Assembly: GCA_017961685.1 (NCBI GenBank)
Contig: JAGCWW010000016.1
Span: forward strand, 42,367 to 106,366
DNA length: 64,000 bases
From: Acholeplasmatales bacterium
GTDB taxonomy: Bacteria; Bacillota_I; Bacilli_A; Acholeplasmatales; JAEDCM01
Direction: 5' to 3'
The notes under the pieces were generated by a model. The model was given only the letters and a program-made list of their open reading frames with translations, was not told the origin of the DNA and made no database searches. Of the stretch, positions 1-7,235 are shown piece after piece; the stretch's first letter is position 1, and each line of letters starts with the position of its first letter. The position numbers were made by a program, and so were the translations under genes.

Positions 1-1
1 A

Positions 2-136
2 ATTCTAATTAGTTATGCTAGAGCATGCTATAGATTAAATAAAGAAGGAAAATCAGGATGCTTAACAGCATTTGATATTGCTCCTAAGTATTTAATTGAT
101 AAGGATTATGAAGAAATTTTAGGTCATTTACTATAA
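2..136 (+). CDS. ddh: meso-diaminopimelate dehydrogenase, C-terminal end (partial)
   Basis: Open from the window edge to a TAA at 134-136; about 44 residues are visible. The run YARACYRLNKEGKSG followed by FDIAPKYL matches the C-terminal tail of meso-diaminopimelate dehydrogenase, the NADPH enzyme that makes meso-DAP in one step from tetrahydrodipicolinate for lysine and peptidoglycan synthesis. The 5' part lies outside the window, so no catalytic residue can be checked. A strong terminator follows 11 bases after the stop. The identification rests on a short tail and is from memory of the family. Confidence 0.7.
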   Translation: MLISYARACYRLNKEGKSGCLTAFDIAPKYLIDKDYEEILGHLL

Positions 137-146
137 AAAAATGGAG

Positions 147-172
147 AAAAGCGTTATGAGAACGCTTTTTTC
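147..172 (+). terminator. Rho-independent terminator after ddh
   Basis: Perfect 9-bp stem AAAAGCGTT/AACGCTTTT with a 5-base loop, followed by T residues. Confidence 0.85.
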
Positions 173-200
173 TTTACATTCATAATTAAAGTGCTATAAT
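173..200 (+). promoter_or_regulatory. Promoter of the first small membrane protein
   Basis: TTTACA at 173-178, 16-base spacer, TATAAT at 195-200. The in-frame ATG at 199 lies inside the -10 box, so it cannot be in the transcript; this fixes the gene start at 223. Confidence 0.75.
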
Positions 201-222
201 GCTATCCGTAGGAGATGATAGC

Positions 223-582
223 ATGTCAAATGCAAGAAAAATCTTTATGATTATAGCAGCTATTCTATCAATTGGACTTGCATTACTATTAGGTATTTGT
301 GCTATAGCCTTCTTTGTTTCAATGAACAATGAAGAGCTACTTCAAAAAATGCTTGATGGATTAAATAGAACATCTAAATCAGTAGATGAAGATAAAGCAT
401 TCGTATTTAGATTCGGTATTATATTCTTAATATTTGCTATTCTTGAATTAGCAAATGTTGTCTTATCATTTATGGGATTTAAAACAAAGAAAACAGGTGT
501 AATGGTTTTAAACATTATACTTGGTGTAGCATCAGGTGTTTATGTAAATAGTGTTGGTGGGATTATAGGACTGCTGGAATAG
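223..582 (+). CDS. Small membrane protein, paralog 1 of 3 (DUF4064-like)
   Basis: 119 residues. A charged N-terminus (MSNARKIF) leads into a hydrophobic helix at about 6-35, then a polar loop of about 35 residues, then two further hydrophobic helices; four-helix/three-helix membrane proteins of this size resemble DUF4064. Start chosen at the ATG with AGGAG at 210-214; an upstream in-frame ATG falls in the promoter. Two paralogs follow at 644 and 1106, sharing the N-terminal pattern of K-[IV]-[LF] then I-[AS]-[AG]-[AI]-LS-I and the C-terminal pattern LNI[IV][LF]G. No function known to me; not a signal-peptide protein. Confidence 0.8.
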   Translation: MSNARKIFMIIAAILSIGLALLLGICAIAFFVSMNNEELLQKMLDGLNRTSKSVDEDKAFVFRFGIIFLIFAILELANVVLSFMGFKTKKTGVMVLNIILGVASGVYVNSVGGIIGLLE

Positions 583-587
583 ATTAG

Positions 588-611
588 AACTGACATTGGT
601 CAGTTTTTTTC
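588..611 (+). terminator. Terminator between paralogs 1 and 2
   Basis: Stem AACTGAC/GTCAGTT, 4-base loop, then seven or more T. Confidence 0.8.
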
Positions 612-617
612 TTTTTA

Positions 618-626
618 TGGTATAAT
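618..626 (+). promoter_or_regulatory. Extended -10 promoter of paralog 2
   Basis: TGG followed by TATAAT (621-626) is a perfect extended -10; no good -35 is visible because the terminator T-tract occupies that position. Confidence 0.6.
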
Positions 627-643
627 AATATGAGGTGATTATT

Positions 644-1042
644 ATGGAAAAAGCAAAAAGAATATTACTTACCATTTCTGGTGCACTATCTATAGCTATG
701 ATCTTTGTTTGGCTAGCACTTGGGATTGTTTTTATTAGTATCGCAAATAACGCTGAGTTAATGAATAGAATGTCTGAAGAAATTGAAGAAAAGGTAGTTG
801 CGGGATTCTTTGAAATATTCTTTGGGATGTTTGGCGCATTTTTCTTATATTTTTCCGTTATGAGCATATTTAGTGCTATATTTGCCTTTAAGGGAAGAGA
901 TAGTGATAGTAAATCAATGATGATTTTAAATATTGTTTTTGGGGCATTATCCGCAATGGAAGTAAGTATTGTTGGTGGAATACTTGGTTTAATTAGTATA
1001 AGTAGAAAAAACAATAGAAAAAAACAAATAGTAGAAGAATAG
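644..1042 (+). CDS. Small membrane protein, paralog 2 of 3 (DUF4064-like)
   Basis: 132 residues. Begins MEKAKRILLTISGALSI, aligning with paralogs 1 and 3. Hydrophobic helix near 7-33, acidic loop (MSEEIEEK), then two hydrophobic segments and a basic tail ending in NRKKQIVEE. Start is the ATG at 644 with GAGGTG at 632-637; the in-frame GTG at 635 lies inside the ribosome site. Monocistronic, with its own promoter and terminator. Function unknown; the DUF4064 resemblance is by pattern only. Confidence 0.8.
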   Translation: MEKAKRILLTISGALSIAMIFVWLALGIVFISIANNAELMNRMSEEIEEKVVAGFFEIFFGMFGAFFLYFSVMSIFSAIFAFKGRDSDSKSMMILNIVFGALSAMEVSIVGGILGLISISRKNNRKKQIVEE

Positions 1043-1068
1043 AAGAAAAACTCTTCTATTTTTTTTAT
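1038..1068 (+). terminator. Terminator of paralog 2, overlapping its stop codon
   Basis: Stem AATAGAAGA/TCTTCTATT with a 5-base loop and eight T; the 5' arm includes the last codons of the gene. Confidence 0.8.
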
Positions 1069-1105
1069 TGTAATATTGTAATAATATTAAAGGAGATGAA
1101 TATTT

Positions 1106-1477
1106 TTGAAAACTGCACAAAAGATTTTAATGATTATTGCTGGTGCTTTATCAATCTTTATGGTTATTATCTGGGCTATCTGCGCAGGAGCATTCTTTGT
1201 TTGTGCAAATAGCGATAAATACATTCTTGATTACATAGCTGAACATCCAGATGTAACAGAAGAAACTGCTAAGGCTGCATTAATGGCTGTTGGAATAATG
1301 TTTGCTATATTTGCTTTATTCAGTATAATAAACGCTGCTCTATCATTTAAGGCAATAAGTACTGATAGAAAGGGATTACTAGTTTTAAACATCGTTTTTG
1401 CTGTATTATCAAGCGTAATGGTAAATTTAGTAGGAGCAATCTTCGGATTAATCGCAAGAAATCAAAAGAAAGAATAA
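1106..1477 (+). CDS. Small membrane protein, paralog 3 of 3 (DUF4064-like)
   Basis: 123 residues. Starts with TTG at 1106; AAGGAG lies at 1090-1095, and the only nearby ATG (1096) is out of frame. The TTG start is supported by alignment of the N-terminus (KTAQKILMIIAGALSI) with paralog 2. Three or four hydrophobic segments with an acidic loop (HPDVTEETAKAAL) between the first and second. C-terminal motif LNIVF-(x)4-SS-V is shared by all three copies. Unknown function. Confidence 0.78.
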   Translation: MKTAQKILMIIAGALSIFMVIIWAICAGAFFVCANSDKYILDYIAEHPDVTEETAKAALMAVGIMFAIFALFSIINAALSFKAISTDRKGLLVLNIVFAVLSSVMVNLVGAIFGLIARNQKKE

Positions 1478-1480
1478 AAT

Positions 1481-1505
1481 TGGAGATTAAATCTCCATTT
1501 TTATT
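1481..1505 (+). terminator. Terminator of paralog 3
   Basis: TGGAGAT/ATCTCCA stem with a 3-base loop, then five T. Confidence 0.8.
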
Positions 1506-1550
1506 TTTATATAAAATATAGTATAATATTATTATTGAGAGTGTGATTTT

Positions 1551-3035
1551 ATGAAAAAGCAAATATTTAATCCTTTTTTACCATTAAATGAGTTTATTCC
1601 AGATGGTGAACCACACGTTTTTGATGATAGGGTTTATCTATATGGATCTCATGATAAAGAAGGTGGAGATACTTTTTGCATGCTAGATTATGCTGTATAT
1701 TCCGCTAGTATTTATGATTTAAAAACATGGAAATTTGAAGGAATAAGCTATGAAGCTAAAAATGATCCAAACTATAAAGAGCGCCCATATATGTATGCAC
1801 CTGATTGCGTAAAGGGTAATGATGGAAAATATTACTTATATTATGCGATGAGTGGTAATAGAGGTGTTGGAGGATATTTTGGACCTATAAGTGTTGCGGT
1901 ATCTGATAGGCCATATGGAAAATTTAAATTCATTGGTTTTGTGAGATACAAAAATGGAGATTTAATGTTAGATTATGTTCCATTTGACCCAGCTGTAATG
2001 AATGATGATGGAGTTATTAGACTTTATTATGGTACACAATATGATTATGAAGAAGATATAGAAACTTTCTTAAAAAATGATGAATTAATAACTTTAGAAG
2101 CTAACATGTTTGGTAAAACAAAAGAAGAAATAATTGAATATGCTAAACGTGATAGCGTAAATGGAGCTATAACGGCAACTCTAGAAGATGATATGCTTAC
2201 AGTTAAAGAGGCACCTCATCATATCTTTGAATACAATACAAGAAATAATGATTTTAAGGATCATCCATTCTTTGAAGCTTCATCAATTAGAAAGTTTAAT
2301 AATAAATATTACTTCATTTATTCATCAAAAGGAAATCATGAATTATGTTATGCAATAAGCGACTATCCTGATAAAGACTTTAAGTTTATGGGAACTTTAG
2401 TATCTAATGGAGATATTGGATATAAGGGTAGAAGTGAAGAAAATAGATTAAACATGACGGGAACTACTCATGGTTCTATAGAATATATAAACGGAAAATA
2501 TTATGTATTCTACCATAGATTAACTCATAAATCAGATTATAGTAGACAAGCTTGTGCTGAAGAAATAAAGATGAATAGTGATGGTTCATTTGACCAAGTT
2601 GAAATTACAAGTTGTGGACTTAACGGTGGACCATTAATTGCTAAAGGAAAATACAGCGCATGTATAGCTTGTAATATTACAAATGGTAAAATGCCACATG
2701 GATCTAATAAAATATTTAGTGAGCATTTTCCAAATGTAAATAACGATAAAGATAATCGTTTTATTGGGGAAATCACAAATAATACTTTAATAGGATTTAA
2801 ATATTTCTTATTTGATCACAATAAAAAAATAAAACTAACTTATCGTGGTTTAGCTAATGGATATGTATCAATTAGTAATGATTTACCTGATAAATTCATA
2901 AAAAAAGTTAAAATTAATCCAGAAAGTGACTTTAAAACAATTGAAATTGATATAGACTTTAATAGCGGAGTTAAGCCATTATATCTATATTTTGAAATTG
3001 ATGGATTACTTGATTTATTAGATATTAGCTTCTAA
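1551..3035 (+). CDS. Glycoside hydrolase family 43 protein
   Basis: 494 residues, no signal peptide, so it probably acts on imported oligosaccharides inside the cell. The five-bladed GH43 features are readable: IPDGEPHVF near residue 18 (D18 as putative general base), YAPDCVKG with the pKa-modulating Asp, FFEASSIRKF with E242 as putative proton donor, and HGSIEYINGKYYVFYHR in the last blade. A further 130 residues after the propeller look like a beta-rich accessory domain. Likely substrate is an arabino- or xylo-oligosaccharide; specificity cannot be read. TATAAT at 1522-1527 and a weak GAGAGTG ribosome site precede the ATG. Not obviously in an operon. Confidence 0.88.
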   Translation: MKKQIFNPFLPLNEFIPDGEPHVFDDRVYLYGSHDKEGGDTFCMLDYAVYSASIYDLKTWKFEGISYEAKNDPNYKERPYMYAPDCVKGNDGKYYLYYAMSGNRGVGGYFGPISVAVSDRPYGKFKFIGFVRYKNGDLMLDYVPFDPAVMNDDGVIRLYYGTQYDYEEDIETFLKNDELITLEANMFGKTKEEIIEYAKRDSVNGAITATLEDDMLTVKEAPHHIFEYNTRNNDFKDHPFFEASSIRKFNNKYYFIYSSKGNHELCYAISDYPDKDFKFMGTLVSNGDIGYKGRSEENRLNMTGTTHGSIEYINGKYYVFYHRLTHKSDYSRQACAEEIKMNSDGSFDQVEITSCGLNGGPLIAKGKYSACIACNITNGKMPHGSNKIFSEHFPNVNNDKDNRFIGEITNNTLIGFKYFLFDHNKKIKLTYRGLANGYVSISNDLPDKFIKKVKINPESDFKTIEIDIDFNSGVKPLYLYFEIDGLLDLLDISF

Positions 3036-3044
3036 ACGTTAACA
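3031..3044 (+). promoter_or_regulatory. cre-like catabolite site upstream of the TIR operon
   Basis: TCTAAACGTTAACA matches the CcpA consensus TGWAARCGYTWNCW at 13 of 14 positions. It overlaps the GH43 stop codon and ends 6 bases before the -35 box of the next operon. No CcpA gene is in the window. Confidence 0.4.
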
Positions 3045-3079
3045 AAATGTTTACATTTGTAATACAACTGTGCTATAAT
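3045..3079 (+). promoter_or_regulatory. Promoter and putative operator of the RHH-SPFH-TIR operon
   Basis: TTTACA (3050-3055), 18-base spacer, TATAAT (3074-3079). The -35 box lies within a perfect inverted repeat AAATGT-TT-ACATTT (3045-3058), a good size for a ribbon-helix-helix dimer, so self-repression by the next gene is plausible. Confidence 0.65.
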
Positions 3080-3098
3080 ATGTTTAGGAGTGATGAAA

Positions 3099-3284
3099 AT
3101 GGAAAAGAAATTAACAATTGAACCAAAAAAATACAAGGGTGAAACAAATGTTGTTTCAATGAGACTTCCAATTGAATTAATTAAGGAAGTTGATAGAATT
3201 GCTAAAGAAACAGGGAGAACCAGAAATGAAGTATTAATCTTATGTTTAGAGTTTTCTCTAGAGAATATTGAAATTAAACCATAA
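3099..3284 (+). CDS. Ribbon-helix-helix DNA-binding protein (CopG-like)
   Basis: 61 residues. The strand NVVSMRLP (about 19-26) followed by helix IELIKEVDRIAKETG and helix RTRNEVLILCLEFSLENI is the ribbon-helix-helix fold; the strand would insert in the major groove as a dimer. ATG at 3099 chosen over the in-frame GTG at 3090 and ATG at 3093 because AGGAG at 3086-3090 sits 8 bases before it. The SPFH gene starts 19 bases downstream, so it heads the operon and most likely autoregulates it through the inverted repeat at 3045. CopG-type proteins are also antitoxins; no classic toxin gene is adjacent. Confidence 0.85.
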   Translation: MEKKLTIEPKKYKGETNVVSMRLPIELIKEVDRIAKETGRTRNEVLILCLEFSLENIEIKP

Positions 3285-3303
3285 GGAGAGAGAGGAAAAG
3301 AAT

Positions 3304-4695
3304 ATGGCAAAAGAAATAATTAGCGTTATTAAATATGAAGGACCAAATGATGTATTAATTTGGAAGCATCCTACTGAAGATTTTAATCTAGGAACTCAAT
3401 TAATCGTTCACGAATCTCAAGAAGCTATCTTCTTTAGAGACGGTAAAGCATTAGACTTATTTGGAGCAGGTAGACATACTTTAACTACTCAAAAGCTACC
3501 ACTTTTAGATAAGCTTTATAAAATTCCTACAGGTGGAGAAGAATTATTCCATACAGAGGTTTATTATGTAAATACTGTATTCCACACTAATGTTAAATGG
3601 GGAACAGATTCTAAGGTTAGAATGTTTGATCCTATTTCAGGACTAGTAGTAGAACTTGGAGCAAGTGGAGAATTCACTTTAAAGGTTAGTGATTCAAGAA
3701 AATTATTAATCAAATTAGTAGGTACAACAAATAGTCTAAAGACTGGAGATATCGTAGATACTGATAGTATTTATAACGTTAAAGTATTAACAGGTAAGTT
3801 TAGAGCATTAGTTGTAAGTAAAGTTAAATCTATTTTATCTAGAATTATTAAAGATAATAATATAAACATTCTAGAAGTAGATGCACATGTTGAAGAAATC
3901 GGTAATGCTTTAAAGGATGAAATCAATGAAGTATTTGACGAATATGGTTTATATATTCCTGAATTCTATGTAAATAACATTGCTACACCTGATGATGATC
4001 CTAACTTTAGAAAGCTAAAAGAACAATATGCTGAAAAGTATCTATTAGTTAAGGATGAACAAATCAAGAAGGATGTTGCGCTTGCTGAACAACAAAGAAG
4101 AATTGTTCAAGCTCAAACAGGTGCTCAAGAAGAAATCATTAAGGCTCAAGCATCAGCTGAGGCTTATAGATTAAAAGCACAAGCAGAAGCTCAAGAAATG
4201 CAAATGAAGGGCTACACATACCAACAAGAAACTCAAAGACAAGTTGGTGTTGGAGCTGTTGAAAATATGGGCAAAGGTGGAGGTTCAGGCTCTGGCGCTG
4301 GTGGAATCTCTGATGTTGTAGGTTTAGGTGTTACTTTAGGTGCCCTAGGTGGAGTAGTAAATGTAGCTAAAGATGCTATGAAGCCAGTTATCGAAGAAAC
4401 TAAAGAAATGGGCGCAAATGTTGCTGCTAATTTAAAGGATTCTTGGACTTGCCCTGCATGTGGTAAGCAAGGAATCACATCTAAATTCTGCCCAGAATGT
4501 GGAGCAAAGAAGCCAGAAGTTAAAAAGCCTCAAGGATGGACTTGTCCAAACTGTGGAACAATTAACACTGGAAAATTCTGTGCTGAATGCGGAACTAAAA
4601 AACCAGAAGAAAATGCAGGCTGGGACTGTGAATGTGGTGAAAAGAATATAACTAGCAAATTCTGTCCAAACTGCGGAAAGAAGAAAGGTGAATAA
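3304..4695 (+). CDS. SPFH domain protein with three C-terminal zinc ribbons
   Basis: 463 residues. Residues about 30-250 are an SPFH/band-7-type domain of the family often labelled virion core protein-like (YdjI type). About 250-305 is an Ala/Gln/Glu-rich coiled coil (EQQRRIVQAQTGAQEE and AEAYRLKAQAEAQEMQ), as in oligomerising flotillin-like proteins. A Gly/Ser-rich linker with a hydrophobic patch follows (about 320-360), then three CxxC-CxxC zinc ribbons near 383-401, 413-431 and 442-460. Known role of SPFH proteins: membrane-associated oligomeric scaffolds. Start at ATG 3304 with AGAGG 8 bases upstream. It sits in an operon with a membrane protein and two TIR proteins, suggesting a platform for them (inference). 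Confidence 0.88.
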   Translation: MAKEIISVIKYEGPNDVLIWKHPTEDFNLGTQLIVHESQEAIFFRDGKALDLFGAGRHTLTTQKLPLLDKLYKIPTGGEELFHTEVYYVNTVFHTNVKWGTDSKVRMFDPISGLVVELGASGEFTLKVSDSRKLLIKLVGTTNSLKTGDIVDTDSIYNVKVLTGKFRALVVSKVKSILSRIIKDNNINILEVDAHVEEIGNALKDEINEVFDEYGLYIPEFYVNNIATPDDDPNFRKLKEQYAEKYLLVKDEQIKKDVALAEQQRRIVQAQTGAQEEIIKAQASAEAYRLKAQAEAQEMQMKGYTYQQETQRQVGVGAVENMGKGGGSGSGAGGISDVVGLGVTLGALGGVVNVAKDAMKPVIEETKEMGANVAANLKDSWTCPACGKQGITSKFCPECGAKKPEVKKPQGWTCPNCGTINTGKFCAECGTKKPEENAGWDCECGEKNITSKFCPNCGKKKGE

Positions 4696-4697
4696 TT

Positions 4698-5399
4698 ATG
4701 AGTAAAGCATTAAAGATATATTTTGCGATAGTAGCTATTTTAGCTATTATGGTTTCTGTATTAGTATTTGTTATACCATTTGATAAGAAATGTTATGCAA
4801 CATTTATTACTTCATACATTTTCTTATTAGTATCTTTATTATGTCAAGGATATGTAGCTTTCCTAGTATTCAAAAAATCAAGTTCCTTAAAGAGTAAGAT
4901 TTATGGAATACCAGTTATTAGAGTAAGTATGATTTACTTAATGATCCAATTTATCTCAACATTTGCGATAATCGCAGCTAATGCATTTGTATGCGTACCT
5001 GTATGGATTCCTGTATGTATCAATATCGTAATCTTAGGATTTGCAGCTATTGGTATTCTACTTACTAGTGCTGTTAAAGACTTTATTGAAAGTGTTGAAA
5101 AAGAAGAAAAACAAAGAACAGCTTTCCTTAATAACTTCAAAATTGAAGTTGAATCTTTAAGTAATAAAACAAGCGATGAAGCGCTAAACAAAGACATTTA
5201 TAAGTTTATTGAAAAAGTTAAATATAGTGATCCAATGTCAAGCGATAAGCTAGTTGACATTGAAAATGAAATCAATGTTAAATACATGGAATTAAAAGAA
5301 TTAGTATTAAATGATGATATCGAAAATGCTAAAAAAGCATTAGTTGAAATTAATGATTTAATGGATAAGAGAAATAGAATTTGTAAGTTAGAAAAATAA
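4698..5399 (+). CDS. Membrane protein of unknown function in the SPFH-TIR operon
   Basis: 233 residues. Four hydrophobic segments in the first 130 residues (about 6-27, 35-57, 73-97 and 100-123), the second and third separated by a short basic loop (FKKSSSLKSK). Residues 130-233 are soluble, charged and helical, with alternating KFIEKVKYSD and IENEINVKYMELKELV, probably a coiled coil in the cytoplasm. ATG 2 bases after the SPFH stop; AAAGGTG ribosome site. Its position between an SPFH scaffold and TIR proteins suggests a membrane partner. I do not recognise a named family. Confidence 0.8.
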   Translation: MSKALKIYFAIVAILAIMVSVLVFVIPFDKKCYATFITSYIFLLVSLLCQGYVAFLVFKKSSSLKSKIYGIPVIRVSMIYLMIQFISTFAIIAANAFVCVPVWIPVCINIVILGFAAIGILLTSAVKDFIESVEKEEKQRTAFLNNFKIEVESLSNKTSDEALNKDIYKFIEKVKYSDPMSSDKLVDIENEINVKYMELKELVLNDDIENAKKALVEINDLMDKRNRICKLEK

Positions 5400-5413
5400 G
5401 AAGAGGTGATCCT

Positions 5414-7216
5414 ATGGGATCTTGCAGATGTAAGATGTGTGGTGGTCACATTCATTATGCTGCTGATGCATCAGTTGCTACTTGTGATTTCTGTGGTACA
5501 GAACAAACAATAGTTAAATCTGATGATTCAAAGAAGGTTAGCCTATTTAATAGAGCAAACACTCTTCGTATGCAAAATGAATTTGACAAAGCACAATTAA
5601 CATATGACAACATTTTAATAGATGAACCTAATAATGCAGAGGCCCACTGGGGCATCTGCTTATGCCGTTATGGGATAGAATATGTTACTATTGGTAGTAA
5701 AAAAGTACCTACTTGTCATAGAACTTCAATTAGGAGTATCTTTGATGATTTAGACTACAAAGAAGCAATTAATAATGCTGATGTTGTAGCTAAAAGGGTA
5801 TATGAAAACGAAGCAACAGTAATAGATAAGGTACAAAAAGATATTCTAGAAATCTTCCAAAAGGAAGAACCATATGACATCTTTATTAGTTATAAGGAAC
5901 ATGATGAATCAAAAAAAAGAACAAAAGATTCTATTAAAGCGGAAAATATCTATAAAGTTTTAGATAAAAAGGGTTATAGAGTATTTTTCTCTAAAGTTTC
6001 TTTAAATAATATTGATGTATCTAAATATGAACCAATTATCTTTGCGGCTTTAATGAGTTCTAAAGTTATGTTATCTATAGGTTCAAAAGCGGATTACTTT
6101 AATGCCACATGGGAAAAGAATGAATGGTCTAGATTCATGACTTTAATGAAAGATGATATAAAGAAATATTTAATCCCATGTTACTTTGATATGGATAAAA
6201 AAGATCTACCTGAAGAATTCATGATGCTTCAAGCTGAAGATATTAGTAGTGATGATCTTGAAGAATTAGTTAAAAGAGTTGATAGATTATTTACTACTAG
6301 TGAAAAAGTAGTAGTTACTACTGAACAAGTTGAGGTTAGAGAAAAGGTTGTTAATAAATTATCTGTAGAAAATAATATTGGTAGAATTGGTTTATTCTTA
6401 GCGGATGGCCAATTTGCTAAAGTTAAAGAATTAAGTGAAAAAGTATTAGATACTGACTTTAAATGTGCTTTAGCATATTATTATAAAATGTTAGCTTCTT
6501 ATGGATGTAAAAACGAAAAAGAATTAATCGATAGAAGAATTATTTTAGATAATGATAAAAATGCTGAAAAAGCATTAATGTTTGCGGATAATGATTTAAA
6601 AAATAAAATAGAAGATATTAATGCAAAGGTTAAGGAAGCTATTATAGAAAAAGAAAAGAATGATTTAATGCAAAAAGTTAAATCATATCTATATAATAAA
6701 AAATATAGCGAAGCACTTGATACTTTAAAGAGTTTATATAATTATAAAAATACTGATGATTTCATCATTAAAACTAAAGATGAAATATATGAAGCGGCTA
6801 ATAGATTAGAAGCTGATAAAAAGCATAAAGACGCCATTTCTGTATATTCATTATTAGATGGATATAAAGATTCAAACTCTTTAATTGAAAAGATAAAATA
6901 TATTATTCAAGTTGAAGAAGCTTGTCAAAAATGCGACAAATTAGTTGAATCAGTTAATGCATCTATTAATCATATTAATAACACTAAAGTATATGATCAA
7001 GATGCTATAAAGAAAATAAAAGAAAGATTAACTCAAATAAGAGATTTAGATTTATGTCCTTATGCTATGGAAAAGCATGAAGCTTTAACAAAGAAATTTA
7101 AGGACTTAGAAGAACAAAGAGAAAAAAGTAGAAAGGCTAGTTTGTTTGTAGCCTTAGGCTTAGTAGGAGTAACAATTATAATAGTTATAGTTGTCTTTAT
7201 ATTAGCCAAGAAATAG
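5414..7216 (+). CDS. TIR domain protein with N-terminal zinc ribbon and C-terminal membrane anchor
   Basis: 600 residues. Order: zinc ribbon at 3-32 (CRCKMCGG and CDFCG); a TPR-like helical unit at about 40-80 (FDKAQLTYDNILIDEPNNAEAHWG); TIR domain about 152-300 beginning EPYDIFISYKEHDE, with a GYRVFFS strand and the WEKNEWSRF box; helical repeats about 300-570; one membrane helix at about 575-597 ending in KK. Bacterial TIR domains are NAD-consuming or nucleotide-signal-producing enzymes. The usual catalytic Glu of the AIEES box is not obvious: this protein has YEPIIFAALMSSKV, with a Glu a few residues earlier. A paralog follows at 7236. The tail anchor would hold the TIR domain on the inner face of the membrane. 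Confidence 0.88.
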   Translation: MGSCRCKMCGGHIHYAADASVATCDFCGTEQTIVKSDDSKKVSLFNRANTLRMQNEFDKAQLTYDNILIDEPNNAEAHWGICLCRYGIEYVTIGSKKVPTCHRTSIRSIFDDLDYKEAINNADVVAKRVYENEATVIDKVQKDILEIFQKEEPYDIFISYKEHDESKKRTKDSIKAENIYKVLDKKGYRVFFSKVSLNNIDVSKYEPIIFAALMSSKVMLSIGSKADYFNATWEKNEWSRFMTLMKDDIKKYLIPCYFDMDKKDLPEEFMMLQAEDISSDDLEELVKRVDRLFTTSEKVVVTTEQVEVREKVVNKLSVENNIGRIGLFLADGQFAKVKELSEKVLDTDFKCALAYYYKMLASYGCKNEKELIDRRIILDNDKNAEKALMFADNDLKNKIEDINAKVKEAIIEKEKNDLMQKVKSYLYNKKYSEALDTLKSLYNYKNTDDFIIKTKDEIYEAANRLEADKKHKDAISVYSLLDGYKDSNSLIEKIKYIIQVEEACQKCDKLVESVNASINHINNTKVYDQDAIKKIKERLTQIRDLDLCPYAMEKHEALTKKFKDLEEQREKSRKASLFVALGLVGVTIIIVIVVFILAKK

Positions 7217-7235
7217 TTAAGTTGGAGGTGATTCT

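Noticed and set aside
199..222. Longer start at ATG 199 for the first small membrane protein
   Set aside because: The ATG is inside the TATAAT box; the AGGAG-ATG pair at 210-225 is proper.
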